From Acidobacteria bacterium Ga0077522 (GTDB lineage: Bacteria; Acidobacteriota; Vicinamibacteria; Vicinamibacterales; Vicinamibacteraceae), in contig LNDN01000010.1 of assembly GCA_001464065.1 (NCBI GenBank), positions 1 to 54,430 of the forward strand: 54,430 bases of DNA, written 5' to 3'. The position numbers were made by a program, and so were the translations under genes. This document shows positions 16,914 to 25,216 of the stretch, one piece after another. Below the pieces are notes generated by a model. It searched no databases. It saw only the letters and a list, made by a program, of their open reading frames with translations, and was not told the origin of the DNA. Within the stretch, counting starts at the first letter, position 1, and each line of letters begins with the position of its first letter.

Positions 16914-19900
16914 CTACCAGAACCGCGCGGCCGTGCGCTCGTTGGCCACAGCAGCCTCCAGATCGGCCACCGTCGTGCCCATCGCGGCCACCTCCTCGAG
17001 GGTCGGGACCGTGGTGACGACGGGGGCGAGCTGCTTCGAGGCGAGCGTGGCGTTGAAGGCCGCCACGTCCGTGCCCACCGCGGCGTCGACACGACGAAGC
17101 TGGGCGTCGAGCCGTGCGGAGAGGTCCTCGAACACGGCGACGCTCTGCGCCGTCGGCGCGCCGTCGCCGGCCTCGACCACGCCCTGCAGGGCGGCCAGCT
17201 TGTTGTTCAGCCGAATCGGGTAGTTGAGCGGGTCCTGGCTGCTGCGATTCCGGTACTGGTAGATCTCGCCCTCGATCTCGGTCAGCTGCGCGACCAGCGC
17301 ACTCCCCTGCGGCGCGAGGTCCGCGGTCGCCTTCACGCGCGCCTCGATCTGCTGCTTCATGTGACGCAGGCGCAGCACCGTCTCGTTGGCCTCGTTGACG
17401 CGCGCATTGATACGGCGAGCCAGCGCGTACTGCGCCTTCAGGTCGGCGTCGAGGACCCGGCTGCGCGGATCGGCCCTGATCTCGATCGGGACCGTCTGCG
17501 TCTGCCCGTCGGCCGTCACGCGGGCCTGATAGCGACCAGGCACCACGATGGGCCCCGCGACCCGCCCCGCCCACATGATGAGCCCCGGGAAGTCGCGTGC
17601 CGCCTGCATGCGCATGTCCCACGCGAAGCGGTTCATGCCCTTCTTCGTGGTGACGCGGGCCGGGGGCGGCCCAAAGCCCTCCTCATCGTCGCCAGCGCCG
17701 GCGGCCGGCTTGCGATCGGCCTCGTTCCTGACCGTGCGCACAACCTGCCCCTGCGCATCGAGGATCTCGATGGTCACGGCCTTGGCCTCGGCCTGCAGGA
17801 GATAGTCGATGGGCAACGTCATCTCGAGGCGGCGGGTCGCCACGCCAGGCGCGAACACGTGCAGCGGACGGCTCGCCAGGTCGGGCGCGAACTGCCGGAG
17901 CGCGGCGATGTCGTCCAGCACCCAGAAGGCGCGGCCGTGCGTCCCCACCACCAGGTCGTTGCCCTGCACCACGATCCCGTGAATCGGCGTGACCGGCAGG
18001 TTCAGGCGCAAGGACTGCCAGGCGCCGCCGTTGTCGTAGGAGATGTAGAGCCCCTGCTCGGTGCCCAGATACAGCACACCGGCGCGGACGGTGTCCTCGC
18101 GGATGACGCGAGCGAAATCATCGCCCGGCAGCCCGCCGACAATCGGCGTCCAGGTCGCCCCGTAGTCGTCGGTGCGAAACACGTAGGGCGCGCGGTCGGC
18201 CTTCTGATAGCGGTTGGCGGCGAGATACGCCGTCCCCGCCTTGTGCGGCGACGCCTCGATCAGGCTGACCCGTGCGAACGCGGGCAGGCCCGTCGGCGTG
18301 ATGTTCTTCCACGTCTTCCCGGCGTCGCGGGTCACATGCACGAGCCCATCGTCGCTTCCGGCCCAGATCACGCCGCGCTCGAGCCGCGACGGCGCCACCG
18401 TGAAGACGGTCGCATAGGTCTCGACGCCTGTCTGATCGAGCGTGATGGGACCACCGGAGGGACCGAGCGTGGCCGGATCGTGGCGGGTCAGGTCGGGGCT
18501 GATGCGCTCCCAGCGGTCACCGCCGGTGGTGCTGCGCCAGACGTGCTGCGAACTGGCGTACACGACCCCCTTCTCGAGCGGCGAGAAGACGATGGGATAC
18601 GTCCACTGGAAGCGCTCGCGGATGTCCCCGGCGGAGTACCCCATCGGGTTGTCGGGCCAGATGTTGACGGCGCGCGAGACCTTCGTGCGGCGATTGAAGC
18701 GGGTCAGCATGCCGCCGTAGCTGCCGGCGAAGAACACGTCGGGGTCGACATTGGACTGCGCGATGTAGCCGCTTTCGCCGCCCCCCACCGGGTAGAAGTC
18801 ACTGGCCGGGCCGTTGCTCGAGATGCAGGCCGTGGTGTTGTCCTGCTGCGCCCCGCAGATCATGTACGGCGTGTCGCTGGTCGTGAAGGCGTTGTAGAAC
18901 TGCGACGTCGGATACTGCTGCCCCGTCCACGACGTCCCGCCGTTGATCGACACGTTGGCGCCGCCGTCGTTGGCCTGCACCATGCGCTGCGGATTGTCGG
19001 CCGCGATCCAGAGATCGTGATTGTCGCCGTGCGGCACACGAATCGACGTGAACGTCTTGCCCCCGTCCGTGGACTTGTGGAAGTTCACGTTCAGCACGTA
19101 CACCGTGTCGCGGGCCTTCGGGTCGGCATAGACGCGCGTGTAGTAGAACGCCCGCTGCCGGATGTTGCGATCCTCGCTCACCCGCGTCCACGTCAGTCCC
19201 CCATCGTCGGACGCGAACAGCCCGCCATCGGCCGCCTCGATGATGGCGTACACGCGATTGCCGTCGGCACCCGACACCGACACGCCAATCTTGCCGAGCA
19301 GGCCGGTCGGCAGGCCGGGACGACGCGTGATCTCGGTCCAGGTGGTGCCACCGTCGAACGACTTGAACAGCCCGCTGCCGGGGCCACCACTCGAGAGGGA
19401 GTGCGGCGTCCGCGACACCTCCCAGAGCGATGCGTACAGCACCTCCGGGTTGGTCGGGTCGACCACGAGGTCCACGGCGCCGGTGCCGTCGTCACGTGAC
19501 AGCACGCGCGTCCAGGTCTTCCCGCCGTCGGTCGATTTGTACACGCCGCGGTCGGGCGTCTTCGCGTAGGGCTCGCCAAGCGCCGCGACCCAGACGATGT
19601 CCGGGTTGGCCGGATGGACGCGGATGCGCCCGATGGTCCGCGTGGCCGCCAGCCCCACCGCGGCGAACGTCTTGCCACCGTCGGTGGACTTGTAGACCCC
19701 GTCGCCCTGGATGACATTGCCGCGCAGTTGCACTTCACCGAAGCCGACGTACACCACGTCGGGGTTGGACGGCGCCACGGCCACGGCCCCGACCGAGGAG
19801 GTCTTGAACTGCCCGTCCCCCACCGCCGCCCACGTCAGACCGCCATCGGTGGTCTTCCAGAGGCCACCGCCAGTCGCGCCGAAGAAGTACTCGAGCGGCC

Positions 19901-20099
19901 GGGCGACGCTGCCGGCCACCGCGATCGAGCGCCCGCCGCGCGCCGGCCCGACGTTGCGCCACTTGAGCGTGGACAACACCGACAGGTCACCACCCGCCGG
20001 CGCCGCTGCCGGCTGCGCCTGCGTCATCGCCTGGGCCCCGAGCCCGAGCGCCAGGACCACCATCGCTGCCACGCGTCCGCTGGGTACTCCCCGCCTCAT
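16914..20099 (-). CDS. Exported Asp-box (BNR/VPS10-like) beta-propeller protein
   Basis: 1061-aa secreted protein. The N-terminus MRRGVPSGRVAAMVVLALGLG is a signal peptide, with likely cleavage near AQA. About ten Asp-box repeats (S/T-x-D-x-G-x-x-W/F) follow, for example KTTDGGLTW, KSTDGGKTF, KSTDGGKTW, KSFDGGTTW, ASDDGGLTW, VTRDAGKTW and RTDDYGATW. This indicates one or two sialidase/sortilin-type propellers. The last 300 residues hold a beta domain (GMNRFAWDMRM; VVPGRYQARVTADG) and a helical tail. The family is common in Acidobacteria and often annotated as glycosyl hydrolase, but I see no catalytic proof. The start was set at 20099 (GAGGAG before it, signal peptide after it) and not at the longer frame. 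Confidence 0.85.
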   Translation of the reverse strand: MRRGVPSGRVAAMVVLALGLGAQAMTQAQPAAAPAGGDLSVLSTLKWRNVGPARGGRSIAVAGSVARPLEYFFGATGGGLWKTTDGGLTWAAVGDGQFKTSSVGAVAVAPSNPDVVYVGFGEVQLRGNVIQGDGVYKSTDGGKTFAAVGLAATRTIGRIRVHPANPDIVWVAALGEPYAKTPDRGVYKSTDGGKTWTRVLSRDDGTGAVDLVVDPTNPEVLYASLWEVSRTPHSLSSGGPGSGLFKSFDGGTTWTEITRRPGLPTGLLGKIGVSVSGADGNRVYAIIEAADGGLFASDDGGLTWTRVSEDRNIRQRAFYYTRVYADPKARDTVYVLNVNFHKSTDGGKTFTSIRVPHGDNHDLWIAADNPQRMVQANDGGANVSINGGTSWTGQQYPTSQFYNAFTTSDTPYMICGAQQDNTTACISSNGPASDFYPVGGGESGYIAQSNVDPDVFFAGSYGGMLTRFNRRTKVSRAVNIWPDNPMGYSAGDIRERFQWTYPIVFSPLEKGVVYASSQHVWRSTTGGDRWERISPDLTRHDPATLGPSGGPITLDQTGVETYATVFTVAPSRLERGVIWAGSDDGLVHVTRDAGKTWKNITPTGLPAFARVSLIEASPHKAGTAYLAANRYQKADRAPYVFRTDDYGATWTPIVGGLPGDDFARVIREDTVRAGVLYLGTEQGLYISYDNGGAWQSLRLNLPVTPIHGIVVQGNDLVVGTHGRAFWVLDDIAALRQFAPDLASRPLHVFAPGVATRRLEMTLPIDYLLQAEAKAVTIEILDAQGQVVRTVRNEADRKPAAGAGDDEEGFGPPPARVTTKKGMNRFAWDMRMQAARDFPGLIMWAGRVAGPIVVPGRYQARVTADGQTQTVPIEIRADPRSRVLDADLKAQYALARRINARVNEANETVLRLRHMKQQIEARVKATADLAPQGSALVAQLTEIEGEIYQYRNRSSQDPLNYPIRLNNKLAALQGVVEAGDGAPTAQSVAVFEDLSARLDAQLRRVDAAVGTDVAAFNATLASKQLAPVVTTVPTLEEVAAMGTTVADLEAAVANERTAARFW

Positions 20100-20412
20100 G
20101 CTGATCTCCTCGCACACCGTGCCTGCCCGGGCCGCGCGCCGCGGCAAAGGCCCTAATCCTAGCAAGAGACGCGACGACGCTTCGCCCTGGGCGACCGTGG
20201 ACGCGAGCGTGATGCCACGGATGGCAGTGTCTGCCACTTCCCGAGCGGTCGATCATGGCAGTTTCTGCGATCGGGTGTGGCAGATGCTGCGTCTCCCGGC
20301 GTCACGACGCGACACCGCACATGGCGCGAGGTTTGCGAGGACATGAATCGGACGTTCGGGAGGTTGGCCCGCTCCACGTCCGGCAGCGTGCCTGCCGGAG
20401 AAGGAGACGTCC
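20100..20412. promoter_or_regulatory. Divergent spacer with a repeated TGGCAG-N3-CTGC dyad
   Basis: A 313-bp gap between the divergent Asp-box protein gene and the PLA2-signature gene; I see no gene in it. It holds three copies of one 15-bp dyad: TGGCAGTGTCTGCCA (20222-20236, perfect arms), TGGCAGTTTCTGCGA (20256-20270) and TGGCAGATGCTGCGT (20278-20292), spaced 34 and 22 bp. This is a candidate operator cluster. No clear -35/-10 pair was found. Confidence 0.5.
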
Positions 20413-21732
20413 ATGTGTCGAACGTCGCAGGCGGTGGCGACCGCCCTGCTCCTGCTCGTGCCCGGCGTGTGTGCCGCGCAGAGCGTCAACATGGGTAGCA
20501 CCTTTCATGCGCTGGAGGGCCGTGCACGACGCGTCACCACCACATTTCCCGATGCCGTGGTCGAAGTGCGGCGCAACACGGACCACGTCGTCGAGGCCGT
20601 GCTGCGCTCGCGCGCGGGGGTGGAGCGCAGTCGGCTGCGGATCGCCGGTGACGCGCGCCGCGCGCAGTGGCAGGGCGCCAGAGCCGCCGGCCGCCTGTCG
20701 GAGTTCAGTCTGCCGGAGCAGTCCACGGTGAGCCTCGACTGGGCGGCGTACCAGTTGTACGCCCTGCACGTGGACGAAGCCGCCAGCACCACGCCCGTCG
20801 ACGTGGCCGGTGAGGAAGGCGCATGGGATGGCCATGTGCGCCGCAGCCGACGCGCGCTGGGCCGCGGCGCCTCCGCCGGACAGCTGTCGGCTCGCGTCGA
20901 ACGGGTCGAGACGGAGTTCGACGAGGTCATCGTGCGCACCAGGATCGACACGCACCCGCGGGCCCCTCGGAAGGGGCCGAAGGTGGATCGGTCACGCTTC
21001 ACGGCCGTCATCGTCGATCGCACGACCGGCGCCCAGCGAGGCTTCGTGCGCTGGTTCGACACGGCACAGGTCCTGACCTGGAAGATCGAGGGCGGGTCAC
21101 AGGGCGTGATCCTGCCTGACCGCATGCCTGGAGGGTGGACCTTCACGCCGACGATGGCCTGGGCCAATGTGCAGGCCTATCAGTTCGCCACCCAGATCGC
21201 CGCGTCGATCGATCCGGTCGAGCCGGTGGCGGCGGCGCGACTGTTCGGCCAGCCAGGCGTGATGGGCCCACTCGCGCAGGTGGCCCGCCTCGCCACGCCC
21301 CTGCCGTCGTTCGCGCTGGCCGTGTCCGGGGCGGCAGCCACGCCGGCGGTTTCCGATACCGCGGGCCTGTCCGGTCTCTGGGCGCGCGGCTGGGCGTTCG
21401 GCCGCGCCGGCACGCTGGTCAACGAGCCGGGGTGCGACAACCTGCACTGGCTGGACGGCACCATCTTCCGTGCCTGCTGCGACCAGCACGACAAGTGCTA
21501 CGAGACCAACGGGTGCACGGCCGGCAGTTGGTGGTGGCCCTTCTCGGGCAGCTGGTCCTGCCAGAAGTGCAATGCCCAGGTGGTCTACTGCTTCTGCACG
21601 TTCGCCAACCCGGCGCAGTGCGGCGGCGCCGCCGTGGGCAGCGGCGGCAGTGGGGGTGCGGGAGGCGGCGGCTGCACGTCGGTGGCTGGTGGGTTCTGCC
21701 CGATCGAATGTCAGACCTGCCAGGCGCAGTAG
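20413..21732 (+). CDS. Secreted protein with a phospholipase A2 signature
   Basis: 439-aa protein with a signal peptide (TSQAVATALLLLVPGVCAAQ). Residues 30-330 are an unrecognised region rich in beta and Arg/Ala. The C-terminal 90 residues are cysteine-rich and carry GCDNLHWLDGTIFRACCDQHDKCYE. C355-C356-x2-H359-D360-x-C362 is exactly the PLA2 active-site signature CCxxHDxC. The usual Ca-binding loop Y/GxCGxGG upstream is not evident, so activity is uncertain. A Gly/Ser linker and more cysteines follow to the end (GGCTSVAGGFCPIECQTC). It starts after AAGGAG. The upstream gap has repeated dyads. Confidence 0.75.
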   Translation: MCRTSQAVATALLLLVPGVCAAQSVNMGSTFHALEGRARRVTTTFPDAVVEVRRNTDHVVEAVLRSRAGVERSRLRIAGDARRAQWQGARAAGRLSEFSLPEQSTVSLDWAAYQLYALHVDEAASTTPVDVAGEEGAWDGHVRRSRRALGRGASAGQLSARVERVETEFDEVIVRTRIDTHPRAPRKGPKVDRSRFTAVIVDRTTGAQRGFVRWFDTAQVLTWKIEGGSQGVILPDRMPGGWTFTPTMAWANVQAYQFATQIAASIDPVEPVAAARLFGQPGVMGPLAQVARLATPLPSFALAVSGAAATPAVSDTAGLSGLWARGWAFGRAGTLVNEPGCDNLHWLDGTIFRACCDQHDKCYETNGCTAGSWWWPFSGSWSCQKCNAQVVYCFCTFANPAQCGGAAVGSGGSGGAGGGGCTSVAGGFCPIECQTCQAQ

Positions 21733-21769
21733 TGCCGGGCCACCTGACGACCCCAGGGGGAGGCGACAC

Positions 21770-22150
21770 ATGACGGAGGCAAGGGGGACCATCGGCACGA
21801 CGGTCGGCATCGCCGGCGTGGCGTGGCTCATCGGCGCGCTGGTGCTCGGGTTTCGCTGGTCCGGGCAGCCGTCGACCGACGGCGCGTGGCACGACGACGT
21901 GTCGCTGACGCGGTGGGCGGCCTGCTGGGCGTTGCTGGCCCTGTTGGCGGTCGCCACGGCGCCACGACTTCCCCGATGGTCGCTGCGTGTGTGGGCCCTC
22001 CTGCCCTTCACGCTGTGGGTGGTCTGGGAACTGCGCCACGGGGCGCTCGGCCCCATCCCCATGGTCATCTACCTCGTGCCGACCGCGCTCGTGTGGTCGG
22101 CGGCGCTGGTCAGCGGCGACTGGATGCGCCGGCGTCCGGCGGGAGGCTGA
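21770..22150 (+). CDS. Small integral membrane protein, unknown function
   Basis: 126-aa protein with four predicted membrane helices: about residues 10-29 (VGIAGVAWLIGALVLGF), 46-63 (AACWALLALLAVATA), 70-87 (LRVWALLPFTLWVVW) and 94-113 (PIPMVIYLVPTALVWSAAL). It ends in a basic tail. I do not recognise a family. The start at 21770 has a strong GGGGGAGG, 38 bases after the PLA2-signature gene, and the two may be cotranscribed. The longer upstream frame is a shadow. Confidence 0.75.
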   Translation: MTEARGTIGTTVGIAGVAWLIGALVLGFRWSGQPSTDGAWHDDVSLTRWAACWALLALLAVATAPRLPRWSLRVWALLPFTLWVVWELRHGALGPIPMVIYLVPTALVWSAALVSGDWMRRRPAGG

Positions 22151-22155
22151 TCGCA

Positions 22156-22183
22156 GCCCCCGGCGACCGTGGTCGCCGGGGGC
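22156..22183. terminator. Bidirectional terminator hairpin
   Basis: Perfect 13-bp stem GCCCCCGGCGACC / GGTCGCCGGGGGC with a two-base loop, exactly between the convergent stops at 22150 and 22190. Confidence 0.8.
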
Positions 22184-22189
22184 CCCACG

Positions 22190-23311
22190 CTACACGCGGT
22201 AGCGCAGGAAGGCGCCGACACCCGAGGCGTGCTCCAGCAGGGCCGCGTCCTCGATGAAGCGAACACCAGCCCCGGTGCGGCGCGCCTCGGTGACCAGCGC
22301 CTCGACCAGCGCCTCGTCCAGGCGGCGGGACGCGTCTCCCGAGGGTGTCGCCGGCAGTGTGGCCGAGGCGTGGTCCGTGGCCAACGTGCCGGGTGCGGCC
22401 GGCACCACGAGCGTATCGACCTGGCCACGGTCGAGCGCGGCGCGCACGCCGGTGGGCCCAACCGTCGCCAGCCCGCGGGAGCGGTACGCGTCGAGCAGCG
22501 CCTCGACCACCTCCCGGTCGGTCTCTTCGTCGTTGCGGCGGAACGCCGCCAACGTCGCCGCCAGGATGTCGTGCTCGCGCGCCGTGACGTCGAGCCGCAT
22601 GACATCGATGACCAGCGCATCCACGGTGTCGTGCAGTTGCTTGCGCAGCAGGGTGATGGCCTGCGCCTCGCCACTCAGGATGATCGCTCGCACCCCTTCC
22701 ACGCGAACCGTCCGCTCGACCGCCTCGGCCACTTCCTTCATGTGCTTGAGGTGCAGGTCCTCGACGTGACGTTGGTAGCGCGCCTGCGACCACCCTCCGG
22801 CCGCGACACTCTTGGTCTTCACGTTCTCGATCGTCTCGCTGTGCTGGACGGCGCCCGTCGCGCACACGAACAGCCGGGCGGCGTTGGTGTTGACCACCAG
22901 GGCGGCATACGTCGCGTACTGCTCCGCGGCACGCGCCAACGGAAACAGATGGGGCTCGTCGTCGACATAGAGGAGATGTCCCTCGAGCGGCAGGTCCAGC
23001 GGGATGGCCTCGAACAGCTCCTCGCCACCGTTGCAGGTGAAGAGGGCGAGGGACCTCGCCGCGGAGGCGTCGAGTTCGGACGCGAGGTACTGCCGGATGC
23101 GCGCGGCGTCACGCGCGAGCGCGTCGCGAAAGGTCGAGTCGGAGGCGTAGGTGGCGCTCGGCTCGGCAAACGCCTCGTCGAGGAAGGCCTCATGTGTCTG
23201 TCGGCCCTGCGCGTTGCCGGACAGGTCGAGATAGAGGCTCACCACCGGCATGGGCGCATGCGTGAACCGGGCAAGTCGATCGAGCACTGGGTCGAGCGTG
23301 GCAATGGTCAC
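22190..23311 (-). CDS. VLRF1/eRF1-like release-factor family protein (baeRF)
   Basis: 373-aa member of the bacterial archaeo-eukaryotic release-factor-like group. The middle domain contains AGGWSQARYQRHVEDLHLKHMKEVAE (GGWSQ at 172-176), where the GxxQ loop replaces the eRF1 GGQ. The C-terminal domain is the eRF1 domain-3/L7Ae-like fold, ending GVRFIEDAALLEHASGVGAFLRYRV. Relatives such as Vms1/ANKZF1 cleave peptidyl-tRNA on stalled ribosomes, so a rescue or ribosome-associated role is the family inference. It starts with GTG at 23311 after GGAG. Confidence 0.8.
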   Translation of the reverse strand: MTIATLDPVLDRLARFTHAPMPVVSLYLDLSGNAQGRQTHEAFLDEAFAEPSATYASDSTFRDALARDAARIRQYLASELDASAARSLALFTCNGGEELFEAIPLDLPLEGHLLYVDDEPHLFPLARAAEQYATYAALVVNTNAARLFVCATGAVQHSETIENVKTKSVAAGGWSQARYQRHVEDLHLKHMKEVAEAVERTVRVEGVRAIILSGEAQAITLLRKQLHDTVDALVIDVMRLDVTAREHDILAATLAAFRRNDEETDREVVEALLDAYRSRGLATVGPTGVRAALDRGQVDTLVVPAAPGTLATDHASATLPATPSGDASRRLDEALVEALVTEARRTGAGVRFIEDAALLEHASGVGAFLRYRV

Positions 23312-23550
23312 GAAATCTCCAGGTCAGGGCGCATCGTGCGCGCACGCCCCGGCTCCACGCCGGGACACCGCCCTGGAGTTGCAAGGGCCGCGCCCATTTT
23401 GCCGAACTCGACAGGCTGGCGACCCGCCGCGCGCGGCCGGCTGGGCCGGTGCCGAGCGACAGCTGTGCCGTAAGAAACTCGCGACAGATTCCGGACGACA
23501 CATCCGGGAATGCCAGTACACTGCGGGTGCGCCTGTGCGTGTCGCACGCC

Positions 23551-25173
23551 ATGCCTCCCATGCCTCCCCCGCCGGCGGTTCCGCCTCCCGACGCGACGTT
23601 CTGGTTCCACCGCCTCGCCGATGCGCTGCCGATCATCGTCTGGACCGCCACCGCGGACGGCCAGTTCGACTTCATCAACAGCGCCGGCCGCCAGTGCACC
23701 GGCCACGAACGACCGACCGACTTCGAGCAGGCCTTCCACCCCGAGGACTGGCCCGCACTGCGCACGGCCTGGCAGGCCGCGGTGCAGCGCCGACAGCGCC
23801 ACGAAGGGCGCTGCCGCGTGTGGCGTGTGCGCGACGGCGTCTGGCGATGGCACTCGTGGCGCGCGGTGCCCATCGGCGAGACGACGGCCGACGTGCGGCT
23901 CTGGGTGGGCACGCTCTCCGATGAGCACGACGTGCGGAGTCTGGTGCAGGTCAACCAGGAACTGACGGCCGCGGAGGAACGCGCCAGACGCGCCGCCGAG
24001 GAGGCGGCGCGGATGAAGGACGAGTTCCTCGCCGCCCTCGGGCACGAACTGCGGACCCCCCTCAACGCCATCGCCGGCTGGACGAGTCTGCTCAAGCGCG
24101 GGCTCGGCGCCGACGAGACGACCCGGGCCGTGGACGTCCTCGAGCGCAACGTCCAGGTGCAACGGCGGCTCATCGACGAACTGCTGGACGCCAGCCGCAT
24201 CATCTCCGGACAGATTCGCCTCGACGTGCATCCCGTCGACGTCACCGACATCGTGGCCCGGGCGCTCGAGGCCATTCGCCCGGTGGCCGACGCCCGGGAC
24301 CTCCACCTCGAGTCGGAGATCGAGGCCACGGCGCCCATGGTGCACGGCGACCCGACACGACTGCAGCAGGTCTTTGCCCACCTGCTCGGCAACGCCGTCA
24401 AGTTCACGCCCGCCGACGGACACATCCGGCTCCGGCTCTGGGCCGACGGTGGACAGGTCCACGTCGAGGTCCGCGACTCCGGCGGCGGCATCTCGCCCTC
24501 GGCGTTGCCCTTCGTGTTCGACCGCCTGCGCCCGGCCACGCCAGACCACCGCCGGCCCGGCGGGTTCGGACTCGGGCTCGCCATCAGTCGGCAACTCGTC
24601 GAGATGCACGGTGGGCGCGTCGCGGTCGACAGCGCCGGCAGCGGCCTCGGCACCACGGCCACGGTGACGCTGCCAGCCGCGCAGGGCGCCTACGACCGGG
24701 AAGCGTCGCCACCGGCATCGGGCCTCCGTTCGGCCGACGACGTCGCGCTCCAATTGCGCGGCCTCTCCATCCTGGTGATCGAAGATGACGCGGACTCGCG
24801 CGAGATGCTGAGCGTGCTGCTCGAGAACGTCGGCGCCGTGCCCGTAGCGGCGGCCACCGTCGGCGAAGCCCTCCGCCTGCTCGGCGACCTCGAGATCGAC
24901 GTCGTCCTGAGTGACATCGGCATGCCGGGGCGCGACGGATTCGATCTCATCCGGGCCCTGCGCAGCTTCCCCAATCCCCGGGTGCGCCGGGCACCGGCGC
25001 TGGCCGTGACCGCGTTCTCGCGCCTCGAGGATCGCGAACGGATCCTCTCCGCGGGCTTCGATGGGCACGTCGCCAAGCCCGTGGAACCGCGAGACCTGTT
25101 CACCGCGGTCGGCGACGTCGTCCGGCGCAGGCAGGGCGAACTGCCCGCCACGCCGACGCCCCCCGGCCCGTAG
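23551..25173 (+). CDS. Hybrid histidine kinase: PAS, HisKA, HATPase, receiver
   Basis: About 540 aa. The PAS domain (ADALPIIVWTATADGQFDFINSAG) is followed by a PAC-like end (LWVGTLSDEHD), a helical linker, the H-box LGHELRTPLNAIAGW (H165), N-box LLGNAVKFTP, DSGGG, GFGLGLAIS, and a receiver with D455 (VLSDIGMPGRDG) and K near 512 (AKPVEPRD). No membrane span. Start uncertain: ATG 23551 has no Shine-Dalgarno, and in-frame GTGs at 23527 and 23539 lie right after a TACACT box (23517-23522), so a leaderless GTG start is possible. Confidence 0.88.
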   Translation: MPPMPPPPAVPPPDATFWFHRLADALPIIVWTATADGQFDFINSAGRQCTGHERPTDFEQAFHPEDWPALRTAWQAAVQRRQRHEGRCRVWRVRDGVWRWHSWRAVPIGETTADVRLWVGTLSDEHDVRSLVQVNQELTAAEERARRAAEEAARMKDEFLAALGHELRTPLNAIAGWTSLLKRGLGADETTRAVDVLERNVQVQRRLIDELLDASRIISGQIRLDVHPVDVTDIVARALEAIRPVADARDLHLESEIEATAPMVHGDPTRLQQVFAHLLGNAVKFTPADGHIRLRLWADGGQVHVEVRDSGGGISPSALPFVFDRLRPATPDHRRPGGFGLGLAISRQLVEMHGGRVAVDSAGSGLGTTATVTLPAAQGAYDREASPPASGLRSADDVALQLRGLSILVIEDDADSREMLSVLLENVGAVPVAAATVGEALRLLGDLEIDVVLSDIGMPGRDGFDLIRALRSFPNPRVRRAPALAVTAFSRLEDRERILSAGFDGHVAKPVEPRDLFTAVGDVVRRRQGELPATPTPPGP

Positions 25174-25202
25174 CGCCCGGCGCCTGGCGCTCCCCGACGC
25201 GA

Positions 25203-25208
25203 TACCAT
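25203..25208 (+). promoter_or_regulatory. TACCAT -10-like box near the formamidase-homologue start
   Basis: TANNNT hexamer eight bases before the ATG at 25217, with no Shine-Dalgarno. If used, it gives a leader of about two bases. Confidence 0.3.
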
Positions 25209-25216
25209 GCGGCGCC

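Noticed and set aside
16080-19499. 1139-codon plus-strand open frame opposite the Asp-box protein, acyP and apt
   Set aside because: It crosses three real genes, and its translation has no domain or ribosome site.
20256-20292. Second sigma-54 promoter among the TGGCAG repeats
   Set aside because: GG and GC are eight bases apart rather than ten, so the copies fit an operator dyad better.
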